Source: Deinococcus peraridilitoris DSM 19664
Lineage (GTDB): Bacteria; Deinococcota; Deinococci; Deinococcales; Deinococcaceae
Assembly: GCF_000317835.1 (NCBI RefSeq)
Contig: NC_019793.1
Location: 1,051,001 to 1,115,000, forward strand
Length of the DNA stretch: 64,000 bases
Direction of reading: 5' to 3'
Of this stretch, positions 38,806-48,117 are shown piece after piece (the first letter of the stretch is position 1; each line of letters begins with the position of its first letter). A program made the translations under genes and the position numbers. Under the pieces are notes generated by a model. It was not told the origin of the DNA. It saw only the letters and a list, made by a program, of their open reading frames with translations, and ran no database searches.

Positions 38806-39819
38806 ATGAAAGCGACCGTCACCCTCGAACAGGTGGCGCTTGCCTCGGGAGTCTCGGTCAGCACCGTGTCTCGAATCCTGAACGGCAGCGCCAACGTCAG
38901 CCCCAACAAGCGGGCGGCGGTGGAGCAGGCTGTCGCGCAGCTGGATTACAAGCCCAACGTGCTTGCCCGCGGCTTGGCGCGTGGGCGCACCATGAGCATC
39001 GGCGTCGTGACACAGGACGTTTCCAGCCCCTTTTATGGCGACATGCTGCGAGGCATCGAACACGGCCTGTCCGGCAGCGGCTACCTGCCCATCTTTGCCG
39101 ACGGGCACTGGCATCCCGAAGAGGAGAATGCGGCCATCGACGTGCTGCTGGGGCGCAAAGTCGACGCGCTGATCGTACTGGGCGGCGCGGTCGCCGACGA
39201 ACGGCTGCTGGAAGTTTCGGCGACTTTGCCCCTCCTGGTCTTCGGGCGCCAGATTCCCGAGATCGCCGAGCAATGTCTGCGGCTGAACAACGAGCGGGGC
39301 GCGTACCTGCTGACCAAACACCTCATCGAATTCGGTCATCGGCGAATCGCGCACATCGCCGGGCCCAGCGCCCACCGTGACGCGTGCGACCGGCTTGCCG
39401 GATACAGGGCCGCCCTCACCGACGCCGGGTTGAACGTCATTCCCGAACTGATTCTGGAAGGCGACTTTCTGGAGTCGTCGGGATTCATGGCTGCTACCCG
39501 CCTTTTCGAGGGCCGCGAAGTCTTCAGCGCCATTTTCGCCGCCAACGACCAGATGGCCTACGGCGCACGCCTGGCGCTTCACCGCAAAGGCGTGCGCGTT
39601 CCAGATGACATTTCCCTCGTGGGTTTCGACGATCTTCCAAGCTCTACGTTCTGCACCCCCCCGCTGACCACCGTTCGACAGCCTACCTACGACCTGGGTA
39701 TAGCCGTGGCGGGCAGTGTACTTCGTATGCTTGCCGGTGAACGTCCCCGCTTACCCCACATCGAACTTCAACTCGTCCTTCGTGAATCCACCGCGTTGCT
39801 GCGGCCCGGATTGCCTTAG
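38806..39819 (+). CDS. LacI-family transcriptional regulator
   Basis: This 337-residue sugar-responsive repressor has an N-terminal HTH and hinge (VTLEQVALASGVSVSTVSRILNGSANVSPNKRAAV...LDYKPNVLARGL), followed by a periplasmic-binding-protein-like ligand domain (MSIGVVTQDVSSPFYGDML to the C-terminus). The ATG at 38791 overlaps the -10 box, so the start at 38806 is used. It heads the sugar-uptake and glycosidase genes. Operator copies at its own promoter and before the binding-protein gene indicate control of both. Confidence 0.92.
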   Translation: MKATVTLEQVALASGVSVSTVSRILNGSANVSPNKRAAVEQAVAQLDYKPNVLARGLARGRTMSIGVVTQDVSSPFYGDMLRGIEHGLSGSGYLPIFADGHWHPEEENAAIDVLLGRKVDALIVLGGAVADERLLEVSATLPLLVFGRQIPEIAEQCLRLNNERGAYLLTKHLIEFGHRRIAHIAGPSAHRDACDRLAGYRAALTDAGLNVIPELILEGDFLESSGFMAATRLFEGREVFSAIFAANDQMAYGARLALHRKGVRVPDDISLVGFDDLPSSTFCTPPLTTVRQPTYDLGIAVAGSVLRMLAGERPRLPHIELQLVLRESTALLRPGLP

Positions 39820-39863
39820 CCTGGGAGGTCATCAACCGCCGAGTTCGCTCTGAGCCCTGTTTT

Positions 39864-39879
39864 TTGAAAGCGTTGTCAA
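39864..39879. promoter_or_regulatory. LacI-type operator before the sugar ABC operon
   Basis: TTGAAAGCGTTGTCAA is a 16-base near-palindrome located 35 bases before the binding-protein start. Its reverse complement differs from the site at 38763-38778 at one position. Confidence 0.85.
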
Positions 39880-39913
39880 CTTCAAACCACTTCTGTCTCC
39901 CAAGGAGAAAGCC

Positions 39914-41161
39914 ATGAAAAAAGGAATCCTCGTTCTGACCACCCTCGCCCTCGCCTCCAGCGCGTTCGCGCAGCGCACCACCATCACGGTGGGCGCCTTC
40001 CCCGATCTTGACAGCGTGGTGAAAGCCGCCATTCCCGGTTTTCAGAAAAAGTTCCCCAACGTTGACATCAAGATCACCGCGCTGCAGTACGCCGACCACC
40101 ACACCGCGCTGACGACCGCTCTTGCGACCGGCAGTGGCGCGCAGGATGTCGTGGCAGTCGACTTCGGCTACGTGGCCCGCTTCGCGGAAGGCGGCGGTCT
40201 CGAAGACCTCGCCAAGGCTCCCTACAACGGCAACAGCCTCAAGAGCCAGTTTCAGGCTTTCACCTTTCCGCAGGCCACCCACGAAGGCAAGCTCGTGGCC
40301 ATTCCCACCGACATCGGCCCCGGCACCATGTACTTCCGCACCGACATGCTCCAGAAAGCCGGCGTGAAGCCCACTGACCTGAACAAGAGCTGGGACGCCT
40401 ACATCGAAAACGGCAAGAAGGTCGTCGCCGCCAACCCCGGCAGCTTCCTGATTCCCGACGCCACCGAAGTCGCGCAGATCATGATGCGCACCAACATTCC
40501 TGCCGGTCAGGGCCTCTTCTTCGCCGCCGACGGCAAGGTGCTCGTCGGTTCCGACAATCCCCGCTTCATGAACGCGTGCGTCAATGCCAAGCGCGTACGT
40601 GACGCGAAGCTCGACGCCCGCGCCGGGGGTGCCTTCAGCCCCGAGTGGACCACCGCCTTCCAGAAAGGCAACCTCGCCACCGAATTCAGCGGCGCCTGGC
40701 TGACCGGCCACATGCAGAACTGGCTGGCCAAGGACTTCGCCGGCAAATGGAACGTCCAGCAGCTGCCCGGCAACACCTTCGCCTCGTGGGGCGGCTCCTT
40801 CTACGCCATTCCCACCCAGAGCAAGAACAAGCAGATGGCCTGGGAGTTCATCAAGTACCTCACCACCAACAAGGACCAGCAGATCCTGGCGTTCAAGACC
40901 ACCGGCGCCTTCCCAGCACTCAAGGCCGCCAACACTGCTCCCCTCTTCAATGAAGGCGTGCCGTACCTCGCCAACCAGAAAGCCCGCACCCTGTGGCGCA
41001 CCGCGGCCAACAACATCAAGGCCCTGGAAGTCAACAAGCTCGATCCCGTCGCCGACGAGATCGTGCTGACTGCCCTGGGCTCGGTGCTCGACGGCAGCAA
41101 GGACTGCGCCAGCGCCCTCAACGAAGCCAAGACCCTCATCGAGCGCCGCGCTCGCCGCTAA
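39914..41161 (+). CDS. Sugar ABC transporter substrate-binding protein
   Basis: This 415-residue exported family 1 solute-binding protein has a signal peptide at residues 1-20 (MKKGILVLTTLALASSAFAQ), a mature TTITVGAFPDLDSVVKAAIPGFQKKFPNV, and NTFASWGGSFYAIPTQSKNKQMAWEFIKYL typical of MalE-like sugar-binding proteins. AAGGAGAAA precedes the ATG. With two GH beta-glucosidases downstream, a beta-linked gluco-oligosaccharide is the likely ligand, which is an inference. A hairpin follows the stop. Confidence 0.92.
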   Translation: MKKGILVLTTLALASSAFAQRTTITVGAFPDLDSVVKAAIPGFQKKFPNVDIKITALQYADHHTALTTALATGSGAQDVVAVDFGYVARFAEGGGLEDLAKAPYNGNSLKSQFQAFTFPQATHEGKLVAIPTDIGPGTMYFRTDMLQKAGVKPTDLNKSWDAYIENGKKVVAANPGSFLIPDATEVAQIMMRTNIPAGQGLFFAADGKVLVGSDNPRFMNACVNAKRVRDAKLDARAGGAFSPEWTTAFQKGNLATEFSGAWLTGHMQNWLAKDFAGKWNVQQLPGNTFASWGGSFYAIPTQSKNKQMAWEFIKYLTTNKDQQILAFKTTGAFPALKAANTAPLFNEGVPYLANQKARTLWRTAANNIKALEVNKLDPVADEIVLTALGSVLDGSKDCASALNEAKTLIERRARR

Positions 41162-41174
41162 CCCTTAGCGACTG

Positions 41175-41200
41175 CGCCCGAGGGGAAATCCCCTCGGGCG
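41175..41200 (+). terminator. Intercistronic hairpin after the sugar-binding-protein gene
   Basis: CGCCCGAGGGG-AAAT-CCCCTCGGGCG has perfect 11-base arms, followed by TTTC, and lies between the binding-protein stop and the permease start. It should act as a partial terminator or mRNA-stabilising stem. Confidence 0.78.
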
Positions 41201-41214
41201 TTTCAGGAGTTCTC

Positions 41215-42192
41215 GTGCAAGCTCACGCGCCCCGTCCTCGTGAACGTCTGTCCACGGCCGCACGCTGGAACAACTTTCAGCGAAAATACGCGCCATACAT
41301 CTTCATCAGCCCATTTTTCATTCTGTTTCTGATTTTCGGGCTGTTCCCGATTGTGTTCATGTTCTACCTGTCGTTCCAGTACTGGCAGCCTTCGGCCGGG
41401 CTGGGCACTATGGAATACGTCGGGCTTGAGAATTACACGGATAACCTCACTGACCCGGCGTTCTGGAGTTCGCTCAAACACACCTTGTCGATGGCGCTGA
41501 TGTCGGGGATACCACAGCACCTGATCGCCATTCCGCTGGCGTTTGCCATCAACACCGGCCTGAGCCGTATCAAGGGACCCCTCACCGCGGTGTACTTTCT
41601 GCCGTACATCACCTCGGTCGTGGCGATCTCGGTGACGTTTTTCACGCTGTTCAGCTGGCAGTACGGCGCCGTCAACGCTGCGCTGAGCTCCCTGCACACC
41701 CTTCCCCTGATCGGCGGACTTTTTCCGGCCGAGAAGATCAACTGGCTCGGCGAACGGGCGTTCATTCAGCCGGCCATCGCCATGGTCGTCGTGTGGCGTT
41801 TCACGGGCTGGAACGTGGTGCTGTACCTGGCCGGTCTGCAGGCCATCCCCAAGGACCTGTACGAAGCCGCTGCCGTTGATGGCGCTACCAAATTGAGACA
41901 GTTCTGGCATATCACCCTGCCGCTCCTGCGTCCCACCATCTTCCTCGCCGTCACCCTCACCTTGATCGGCAACCTGCAACTTTTCGAAGAGCCTTTTATC
42001 CTCACCAACGGCTCGGGTGGCCCTGGCCAGATGGGCACCACGGCCGTGATGTACATGCTGCGCACCTACCAGCAGTACAACGAGGCCGGACTGGCCGCCG
42101 CCATGGCCTGGCTGCTGTTCGTGGTGATTCTGGTCCTGACGCTCATCAACAACCGCATTTTCGGCCGCAGCGGCCTGGCAGGGAGAGACTGA
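41215..42192 (+). CDS. Sugar ABC transporter permease (MalF-type)
   Basis: This 325-residue inner-membrane permease has six hydrophobic segments, starting APYIFISPFFILFLIFGLFPIVFMFYLSF. The EAA loop DLYEAAAVDGATKLRQFWHITLPLLRPTI contacts the ATPase. The start is GTG at 41215 with AGGAG upstream. No ATP-binding subunit is encoded in the locus, so a shared MsmK/MalK-type ATPase from elsewhere is needed. It abuts the next permease gene. Confidence 0.92.
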   Translation: MQAHAPRPRERLSTAARWNNFQRKYAPYIFISPFFILFLIFGLFPIVFMFYLSFQYWQPSAGLGTMEYVGLENYTDNLTDPAFWSSLKHTLSMALMSGIPQHLIAIPLAFAINTGLSRIKGPLTAVYFLPYITSVVAISVTFFTLFSWQYGAVNAALSSLHTLPLIGGLFPAEKINWLGERAFIQPAIAMVVVWRFTGWNVVLYLAGLQAIPKDLYEAAAVDGATKLRQFWHITLPLLRPTIFLAVTLTLIGNLQLFEEPFILTNGSGGPGQMGTTAVMYMLRTYQQYNEAGLAAAMAWLLFVVILVLTLINNRIFGRSGLAGRD

Positions 42193-43062
42193 ATGGCCCT
42201 TACCGCACCCAAGACGCGCACTGCGCGCGCGCGCGGCTCATCCCGGCCCCTTTCGCGCGCCGGAGCGTACTTCCTGCTGGCACTGGGAGCCCTGCTGACC
42301 CTCGCTCCTTTCTACTTCATGTTCGTGTTCGCCACGCACGACCGCTCTGCCATCTTCTCGGCCTCACCGCCGTTGTGGTTCGGCAGCAACCTCGAGACCA
42401 ACTACAACAACCTGCTCGAACGCGTTCCCTTCTGGGGCGCCTTGTGGAACAGTTTGTACCTCGCGGTGATGTCCACCGGAACCACCCTCTTCTTCTGCTC
42501 GCTGGCCGGTTTTGCGTTTGCGATGTACGACTTCAAGGGCCGGGAGTTTCTGTTCGGCATCGTGGTCGCCACGCTGCTCATTCCCACCGCGCTCAACATC
42601 GTGCCGTTCGCGCTGATCATGCAGGCGCTCGGCTGGATCGACACACCGCGCGCCTTGTGGATTCCCGGCATGGCGAGCGCCTTCGGGATTTTCCTGATGC
42701 GTCAGTACATTGGCAGCGCCATTCCACGCGAGCTGCTGGAAGCCGGGCGCATCGACGGCGCCACCGAGTTCGGCATTTACCGTCGTATCATCCTGCCGCT
42801 GTGCGGTCCGGCCCTGGGCACTTTGGGCCTCGTGACCTTCATCGGTTCGTGGAACAGCTTCGTCGGTCCGCTGATCATCTTCCGCTCCACCGAAACCTTT
42901 ACCGCCCCCCTACTGCTGCGCAGCCTGCAGGCCGTGGCCAACACCGACTGGGGCGCCCTCATGGTGGGTGTGGTCATGACGGTCGTGCCGCTGCTGATCA
43001 TCTTCGCGTTCGCCTCCAGGCAACTGATCGAGGGCCTCACCTCGGGTTCGCTCAAAGGCTGA
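42193..43062 (+). CDS. Sugar ABC transporter permease (MalG-type)
   Basis: This 289-residue partner permease has six hydrophobic segments and the EAA loop ELLEAGRIDGATEFGIYRRIILPLCGPALGTL. An Arg/Ala-rich 18-residue N-terminus precedes the first segment. Its ATG follows the previous stop directly (TGAATG). Confidence 0.92.
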   Translation: MALTAPKTRTARARGSSRPLSRAGAYFLLALGALLTLAPFYFMFVFATHDRSAIFSASPPLWFGSNLETNYNNLLERVPFWGALWNSLYLAVMSTGTTLFFCSLAGFAFAMYDFKGREFLFGIVVATLLIPTALNIVPFALIMQALGWIDTPRALWIPGMASAFGIFLMRQYIGSAIPRELLEAGRIDGATEFGIYRRIILPLCGPALGTLGLVTFIGSWNSFVGPLIIFRSTETFTAPLLLRSLQAVANTDWGALMVGVVMTVVPLLIIFAFASRQLIEGLTSGSLKG

Positions 43063-43066
43063 TGGC

Positions 43067-44395
43067 GTGCTCAGATTCCGTATTGCCAAGATTGCCGTGC
43101 TCAGCGCGTTTTTAACACCCGGTGTGCTCCATGCTGGCAGCAGCCTCGCGCTGCAAAATCCGGCGACGCTGACCCTGCAGGAAGCTCAGGGGACTGCAAT
43201 CAGGCCACTGGCCGTGGGCGGCTTCAACTTCGGCAACTGGATGCCGGTCGTCGAAGTGCGCAGGGAAGTGGCTTCGGTCGCGCCGACCTCGCTGCGCTTT
43301 CCGGCCGGCAATTTCGGTGACGACAACGACCTGACCGAGGACGCGCTGCGGGCTTTCAAAGCCCAGCTGGCGCTGTTCAGTCCGCAGCCGACGGTGCTGT
43401 TGCAGACTCGGGTGTTCTCCACCCGTGAGGGAGCGCGCAACCGCCCGGAGGACGCCGCCGCCGCTGCCCGCGACGCCAGGGCGTTGGGGCTGAAGGTCGC
43501 CTACTGGGAAATCGGCAATGAGCCCGACCTGTACGCCACCAACCGTGGTGACCCCAGCTGGACGCCTGAACGGTACTGCAGCGTCTTTCGCGCTCAGCGC
43601 GAAGCCATTCTGAAAGTCGACCCGAACGCCCGATTTGCCGGCCCAGGCGTGTCCGGGGCAGAAGCGCGCCCCGGCGAAACCCCGCGCCGGGAGGTTTTCC
43701 TGAAGGGCTTCGTCAAAGCCTGCGGTGACGTGGTCGATTTGCTGACCTGGCACGAATATCCCACCGACGGCAGCAAGAGCGACCAGGAAGCGCTTGCGAC
43801 GGCCAGTGCCGTCACGAACAACGCCGAGCGTTTTCGCGCCCTCCTGAAAGATTCACAGGCCAATCCGCTGGGTCACACCCGCGAAGTCAAGCTGGGCGTC
43901 ACCGAGTACGGCCTGTCGTGGCGTTCGAACAACGCGCGCCACCTCGCCGATCAGGTCGGCGCGCTGTGGGCAGCCGAGGTAACCCTGCGCCTGGCGAAAG
44001 CGGGCGTGGACGTCACCAGCTACTTCGCGCTGCTCGCCACCGGCGGGCACGGACTGCTCGACCTCGCCGGCTTTGCGCGTCCCAGCCTGTACGCCTTCAG
44101 GCAGCTGCAGCACTTCAAAGGTGAGTGGCTGCCCATTCGCGCCAGCCGGGACAACCTCTGGACACATGCCGCCCGTGACGGCAAGCTGCTGCAGGTTTTC
44201 GTGACCAACACCGACACGGCCGGGCAAGCGCTCGCGGTGGAGCTGCCCGGCTATCAGCTGATCGGCGCCAAGACCTTCACCGAGCAGATTGTCGAAGACG
44301 AATCAGACCTGATCAGACATCCGCTGGAAAGCACCCTTTCTTTGCCGGCGCGCTCCATGACCCGCCTGGCCTACAAACGCCAGAGCACTCCCTGA
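43067..44395 (+). CDS. Exported clan GH-A glycoside hydrolase-like protein
   Basis: This 442-residue protein has a signal-like N-terminus (IAKIAVLSAFLTPGVLHAGS). The TIM-barrel family markers of clan GH-A are WEIGNEPDLY (acid/base Glu near 151) and VTEYGLSW (nucleophile Glu near 280), with TWHEYP between. It resembles GH39/GH79-type retaining enzymes; the exact family is uncertain. The start is GTG, four bases after the permease stop, so it is part of the sugar operon. Confidence 0.8.
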   Translation: MLRFRIAKIAVLSAFLTPGVLHAGSSLALQNPATLTLQEAQGTAIRPLAVGGFNFGNWMPVVEVRREVASVAPTSLRFPAGNFGDDNDLTEDALRAFKAQLALFSPQPTVLLQTRVFSTREGARNRPEDAAAAARDARALGLKVAYWEIGNEPDLYATNRGDPSWTPERYCSVFRAQREAILKVDPNARFAGPGVSGAEARPGETPRREVFLKGFVKACGDVVDLLTWHEYPTDGSKSDQEALATASAVTNNAERFRALLKDSQANPLGHTREVKLGVTEYGLSWRSNNARHLADQVGALWAAEVTLRLAKAGVDVTSYFALLATGGHGLLDLAGFARPSLYAFRQLQHFKGEWLPIRASRDNLWTHAARDGKLLQVFVTNTDTAGQALAVELPGYQLIGAKTFTEQIVEDESDLIRHPLESTLSLPARSMTRLAYKRQSTP

Positions 44396-44453
44396 ATCGT
44401 TTCACTTCGCTCCCTTTGCTTTCCATCCTGTTCAATTTGCATTCGAGGACCTC

Positions 44454-45776
44454 ATGACCATCAGCAAGCAAGACTTCCCCGCCAACTTCATTTTCGGTGT
44501 CGCCACCTCCTCGTATCAGATCGAAGGAGCGACCCGCGAGGATGGACGCGGCGACAGCATCTGGGACACCTTCTGCCGCGAGCAGGGCCGTGTCAGCGAC
44601 GGCACCAGTGGTGACGTGGCCTGCGATCACTACCACCTCTGGGAAAGCGACCTCGACCTCATCAAGGCGATGGGCGTGGACGCCTACCGCTTCTCGGTCG
44701 CCTGGCCGCGTGTGCAGCCGGACGGCAAGGGAGCGATCAATCCCAAGGGCCTGGACTTCTACGAGCGTCTGGTCGACGGCATGCTGGAGCGTGGTCTGAA
44801 GCCCTACCTGACGCTCTACCACTGGGATCTGCCGCAGACCCTGCAAGACGACGGCGGCTGGGTGAACCGAGAAACCGCCTACCGCTTCGCCGAGTACGCG
44901 CGTGTGGTCGCCGAGCGCCTGGGAGAGCGCGTGGCAAGTTACGCCACCCTCAACGAACCGTGGTGCAGCAGCATCCTGAGCTACCAGATCGGCGAGCACG
45001 CTCCAGGTCTGCGCGACCGCAAACTGGCGCTGGCAGCTGCACACCACCTGCTGCTGGGACACGGCGAAGCCGTTGCGGCCATGCGCTCGGTGGTGCCCGC
45101 CTCTGATCTCGGCATCGTGCTGAACCTGCAGCCTGCCTATCCGGCCTCGCAGGCGCCCGAGGACGTCGCCGCCGCCCGTTTTGCCGACGGTACCTTTAAC
45201 CGCTGGTTCATGGACCCAATCTTCCGCGCCGAGTACCCGCAAGACATCTGGGATGCCTACGGCGCCGACGTGCCACAGGTACAGGACGGCGACCTGGTGC
45301 GCATCGCACAACCCATCGATTTCCTGGGCGTGAACTACTACAGCCGCAGCGTCAACGGCGCGAGCGGCAACGTGAAACCGGACGAGTCGAGCTACACCCA
45401 CATGGGCTGGGAAGTCTATCCGCAGGGACTGACCGACCTGCTGGTGCGCCTGAACGAGGATTACACCCTGCCCCCAATGTTCATCACCGAGAACGGCGCG
45501 GCTTACCCCGACGAACTGCAAGGCGAAGGCGTACACGACACCGAGCGCGTCGAGTACTTCAAGGCGCACCTGGGCGCCGTCGCGCAGGCTGTCAAGCAGG
45601 GCGTCAACATGGGCGGCTACTTCGCCTGGAGCCTGATGGACAACTTCGAATGGGCCTGGGGCTACAGCCGGCGCTTCGGCCTGATCTACGTGGATTACGA
45701 CAGCCAGCGCCGCGTCTGGAAGGACAGCGCACGCTGGTACCGCGACCTGCTGCAACCCGTGGCCGTGGCGCAGTAA
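44454..45776 (+). CDS. GH1 beta-glucosidase
   Basis: This 440-residue cytoplasmic retaining beta-glucosidase has FIFGVATSSYQIEGA (substrate-binding Gln), TLNEPWC (acid/base Glu near 167), FITENGAAYPD (nucleophile Glu near 345) and YFAWSLMDNFEWAWGY, all canonical for GH1. No signal peptide is present. It should split imported beta-glucosides. Catalytic residues and length are intact. Confidence 0.95.
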   Translation: MTISKQDFPANFIFGVATSSYQIEGATREDGRGDSIWDTFCREQGRVSDGTSGDVACDHYHLWESDLDLIKAMGVDAYRFSVAWPRVQPDGKGAINPKGLDFYERLVDGMLERGLKPYLTLYHWDLPQTLQDDGGWVNRETAYRFAEYARVVAERLGERVASYATLNEPWCSSILSYQIGEHAPGLRDRKLALAAAHHLLLGHGEAVAAMRSVVPASDLGIVLNLQPAYPASQAPEDVAAARFADGTFNRWFMDPIFRAEYPQDIWDAYGADVPQVQDGDLVRIAQPIDFLGVNYYSRSVNGASGNVKPDESSYTHMGWEVYPQGLTDLLVRLNEDYTLPPMFITENGAAYPDELQGEGVHDTERVEYFKAHLGAVAQAVKQGVNMGGYFAWSLMDNFEWAWGYSRRFGLIYVDYDSQRRVWKDSARWYRDLLQPVAVAQ

Positions 45777-45807
45777 GGACCGGCAAGGACATTCAGTCAT
45801 CAGTTCA

Positions 45808-45835
45808 GGTCGCGGGCGCGTTGTCGCCCGCGACC
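45808..45835 (+). other. Intercistronic hairpin between GH1 and GH3 genes
   Basis: GGTCGCGGGCG-CGTTGT-CGCCCGCGACC has perfect 11-base arms and no T tract. The GAAGGAG ribosome-binding site of the GH3 gene follows directly. It may set relative expression or protect the upstream mRNA. Confidence 0.7.
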
Positions 45836-45850
45836 CCTTGAAGGAGACTC

Positions 45851-48067
45851 ATGCGCATTCCCGTTCTGCTCGCCAGCCTGACCGTGACCCTGGCCGCCCA
45901 GTCCACCTCTGCCCAGTCCACCACTTCTCCGGCCGCCGCACCTCCCCTCCCCTACCAGGACCGAGCCCAACCGGTTGAAGCGCGCGTCGCCGACCTGCTG
46001 GCCCGCATGACCCTGACCGAGAAAATCGGGCAACTCACCCAGATCAACGTGACGCGGCTGATGGGACAAAACGAGTGGGACCGCGGGCCGCTCAGTGAGC
46101 GCTGGCTCGACGTGGTTTTGGGTGAGCATCAGGTCGGCTCGCTGCTCAGCGGCGGTGGAAGCGCGCCCGTACCGAACACGCCCGAAGCGTGGGCCAGAAT
46201 GACCAACGACCTGCAACGCTACACCCTCACGCACTCACGCCTGAAAATCCCGCTGATCTACGGGGTGGACGCCGTGCACGGTCACAACAACGTCAAGGGC
46301 GCGCCGCTCTTTCCGCACAACATCGGGCTGGCCGCCACCTTCGACGTGAACCTCACGCGTGACATCAACGCCCTCACCGCCCGGGCGCTGCGCGCCACGG
46401 GCATCTCCTGGAACTTCGCGCCGGTCGCCGATGTCGGCCGTGATCCCCGCTGGGGACGCTTCTACGAAACCTTCGGTGAGGACCCGACCCTCACCGCTCA
46501 ACTGGTCGTGGCCAGCGTGCAGGGCCTGCAAGGCGAAAAGCTGGGGCCTGCCACGGTTGCCGCCACCCTCAAACACTTCATCGGGTATTCGGTGCCGCAA
46601 AATGGACGTGACCGTCAGCCCGCCCAGATTTCACGCGAGTCATTGCAGCGCGTGCACCTGCCTCCCTTTCAGGCAGGCATGAAGGCCGGAGCGGCCACCG
46701 TCATGATCAACAGCGGCGCCTTGAACGGTGAACCTGCCCACAGCTCACGCGGCCTGCTGACCGAGCTGCTGCGGGAAGAACTGAAGTTTCCCGGACTCGC
46801 CGTGTCCGACTGGGAGGACATCGCGCGCCTGCAGACCGTTCACAAGACCGCGTCCACCTACCAGGACGCCGTCAGGCAGGCCCTCGGCGCCGGAATCGAC
46901 ATGTCCATGGTTCCCAATGACGCTCCAGCGTTCACCTCGGCGGTGAAGACGCTGGTGGAAAACGGCAGCTTGCCACTCGCGCGGGTGGACGAGGCGGTGC
47001 GGCGTGTGCTCGCCCTCAAGTTCGAGCTGGGACTGTTCGAGCAGCCTTACGTCGATCCGGCCGCGGCCGGGAGCGCGGTGACGGCAGGCCAGGACCTCGC
47101 CCTGCGTGCGGCGCGTCAGTCCATGACGCTGCTCAAGAACGATTCCGAGCTGCTTCCGCTGAAAGGACGCCGCAGCGTCGTGGTGGTGGGCCGACGCGCC
47201 GTCGACCCACGCTCGCAGCTGGGCGGCTGGTCGATCGGCTGGCAGGGCCTGCCCGAAAATGAGGACATCCCCGCCGTGACCGTGCTGGACGGCATGAAGC
47301 AGGTGCTGCCCAAAGGCACCCGGCTGACCTACAGCGAGGATCTGTCCGCCGCGCTGCCCGCGAACACCGACGCGATCGTGGCAGTGGTGGGCGAAGCGCC
47401 CGGCGCCGAGGGCGAAGCCGACAACCCTGGCCTCACACTGCCGCAGGAAGACGTCGCCCTGCTGCGCCGGGCCCTCGGCAGCGGCCGCCCGGTGGTGGCC
47501 GTGCTGCTCGCGGGCCGTCCGCTGCTGTTGCCCGACGACGTGCAACGTGGGCTGCGCGCCCTGGTGATGGCCTACCTGCCCGGCAGTGAGGGTGGACGGG
47601 CCGTGGCAGACGTGCTGTACGGCAACACCAGCCCGTCCGGCCGCCTGCCCTTTACCTGGCCCAAGAGTGTCTCTGCGCTGCCCATGATCGAGGGCGCCAC
47701 ACCGGGCCAGAATGCTCAGGCGCTGTACCCGTTCGGCACCGGCCTGAGCTACACCCGCTTTCAGTACGCCGGGCTGAGCGTCCAGGGCGCCGGTGCCCGG
47801 CAGACTGCGCAGGTCAGGGTCACCAATTCCGGCCAGGTCGCCGGTGGGCACACGGTGCTGGCTTTCGCGCGGCCCGCCTCCGGAGGGACGGCAGGCGGAG
47901 AGCGGCTTCTGGTCGGCTTTACGCGCGTGACGCTGAAGCCCGGCGAGACCCGCACCGTCGCCCTGCCGCTCGACCTGACTTCGCTCCGCGTCGCGGCTCC
48001 CGGCCAGGCAGTCCAGAGCGCCGAACTGAGCGTGGGCGAACTGCGCACAGCGCTGCCTACGCCCTGA
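45851..48067 (+). CDS. bglX: Exported GH3 beta-glucosidase
   Basis: This 738-residue enzyme has an N-terminal signal peptide (MRIPVLLASLTVTLAAQSTSAQ), the GH3 TIM barrel and the nucleophile Asp in LAVSDWEDI near 319. A second GH3 C-terminal domain (ARQSMTLLKNDSELLPLKG, VVGEAPGAEGEADN) and a fibronectin III-like end (VRVTNSGQVAGGHTVLAFA) follow. YPFGTGLSYT is typical. It should release glucose or short beta-glucosides outside the membrane, feeding the ABC transporter. GAAGGAGAC precedes the ATG. Confidence 0.93.
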   Translation: MRIPVLLASLTVTLAAQSTSAQSTTSPAAAPPLPYQDRAQPVEARVADLLARMTLTEKIGQLTQINVTRLMGQNEWDRGPLSERWLDVVLGEHQVGSLLSGGGSAPVPNTPEAWARMTNDLQRYTLTHSRLKIPLIYGVDAVHGHNNVKGAPLFPHNIGLAATFDVNLTRDINALTARALRATGISWNFAPVADVGRDPRWGRFYETFGEDPTLTAQLVVASVQGLQGEKLGPATVAATLKHFIGYSVPQNGRDRQPAQISRESLQRVHLPPFQAGMKAGAATVMINSGALNGEPAHSSRGLLTELLREELKFPGLAVSDWEDIARLQTVHKTASTYQDAVRQALGAGIDMSMVPNDAPAFTSAVKTLVENGSLPLARVDEAVRRVLALKFELGLFEQPYVDPAAAGSAVTAGQDLALRAARQSMTLLKNDSELLPLKGRRSVVVVGRRAVDPRSQLGGWSIGWQGLPENEDIPAVTVLDGMKQVLPKGTRLTYSEDLSAALPANTDAIVAVVGEAPGAEGEADNPGLTLPQEDVALLRRALGSGRPVVAVLLAGRPLLLPDDVQRGLRALVMAYLPGSEGGRAVADVLYGNTSPSGRLPFTWPKSVSALPMIEGATPGQNAQALYPFGTGLSYTRFQYAGLSVQGAGARQTAQVRVTNSGQVAGGHTVLAFARPASGGTAGGERLLVGFTRVTLKPGETRTVALPLDLTSLRVAAPGQAVQSAELSVGELRTALPTP

Positions 48068-48117
48068 ACGGCGCGAAGCGGGCGGTCCATGTCCGCCCGT
48101 TACGCGCCGTTCAGGGC
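48061..48117. terminator. Long palindrome overlapping two convergent gene ends
   Basis: Outer arms of 15 bases (48061-48075 and 48103-48117) and inner arms of 7 bases (48079-48085 and 48093-48099) form one long hairpin. It covers the GH3 stop and the last codons and stop of the minus-strand membrane protein. No T tract is present, so Rho-independent stopping is uncertain. Confidence 0.75.
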
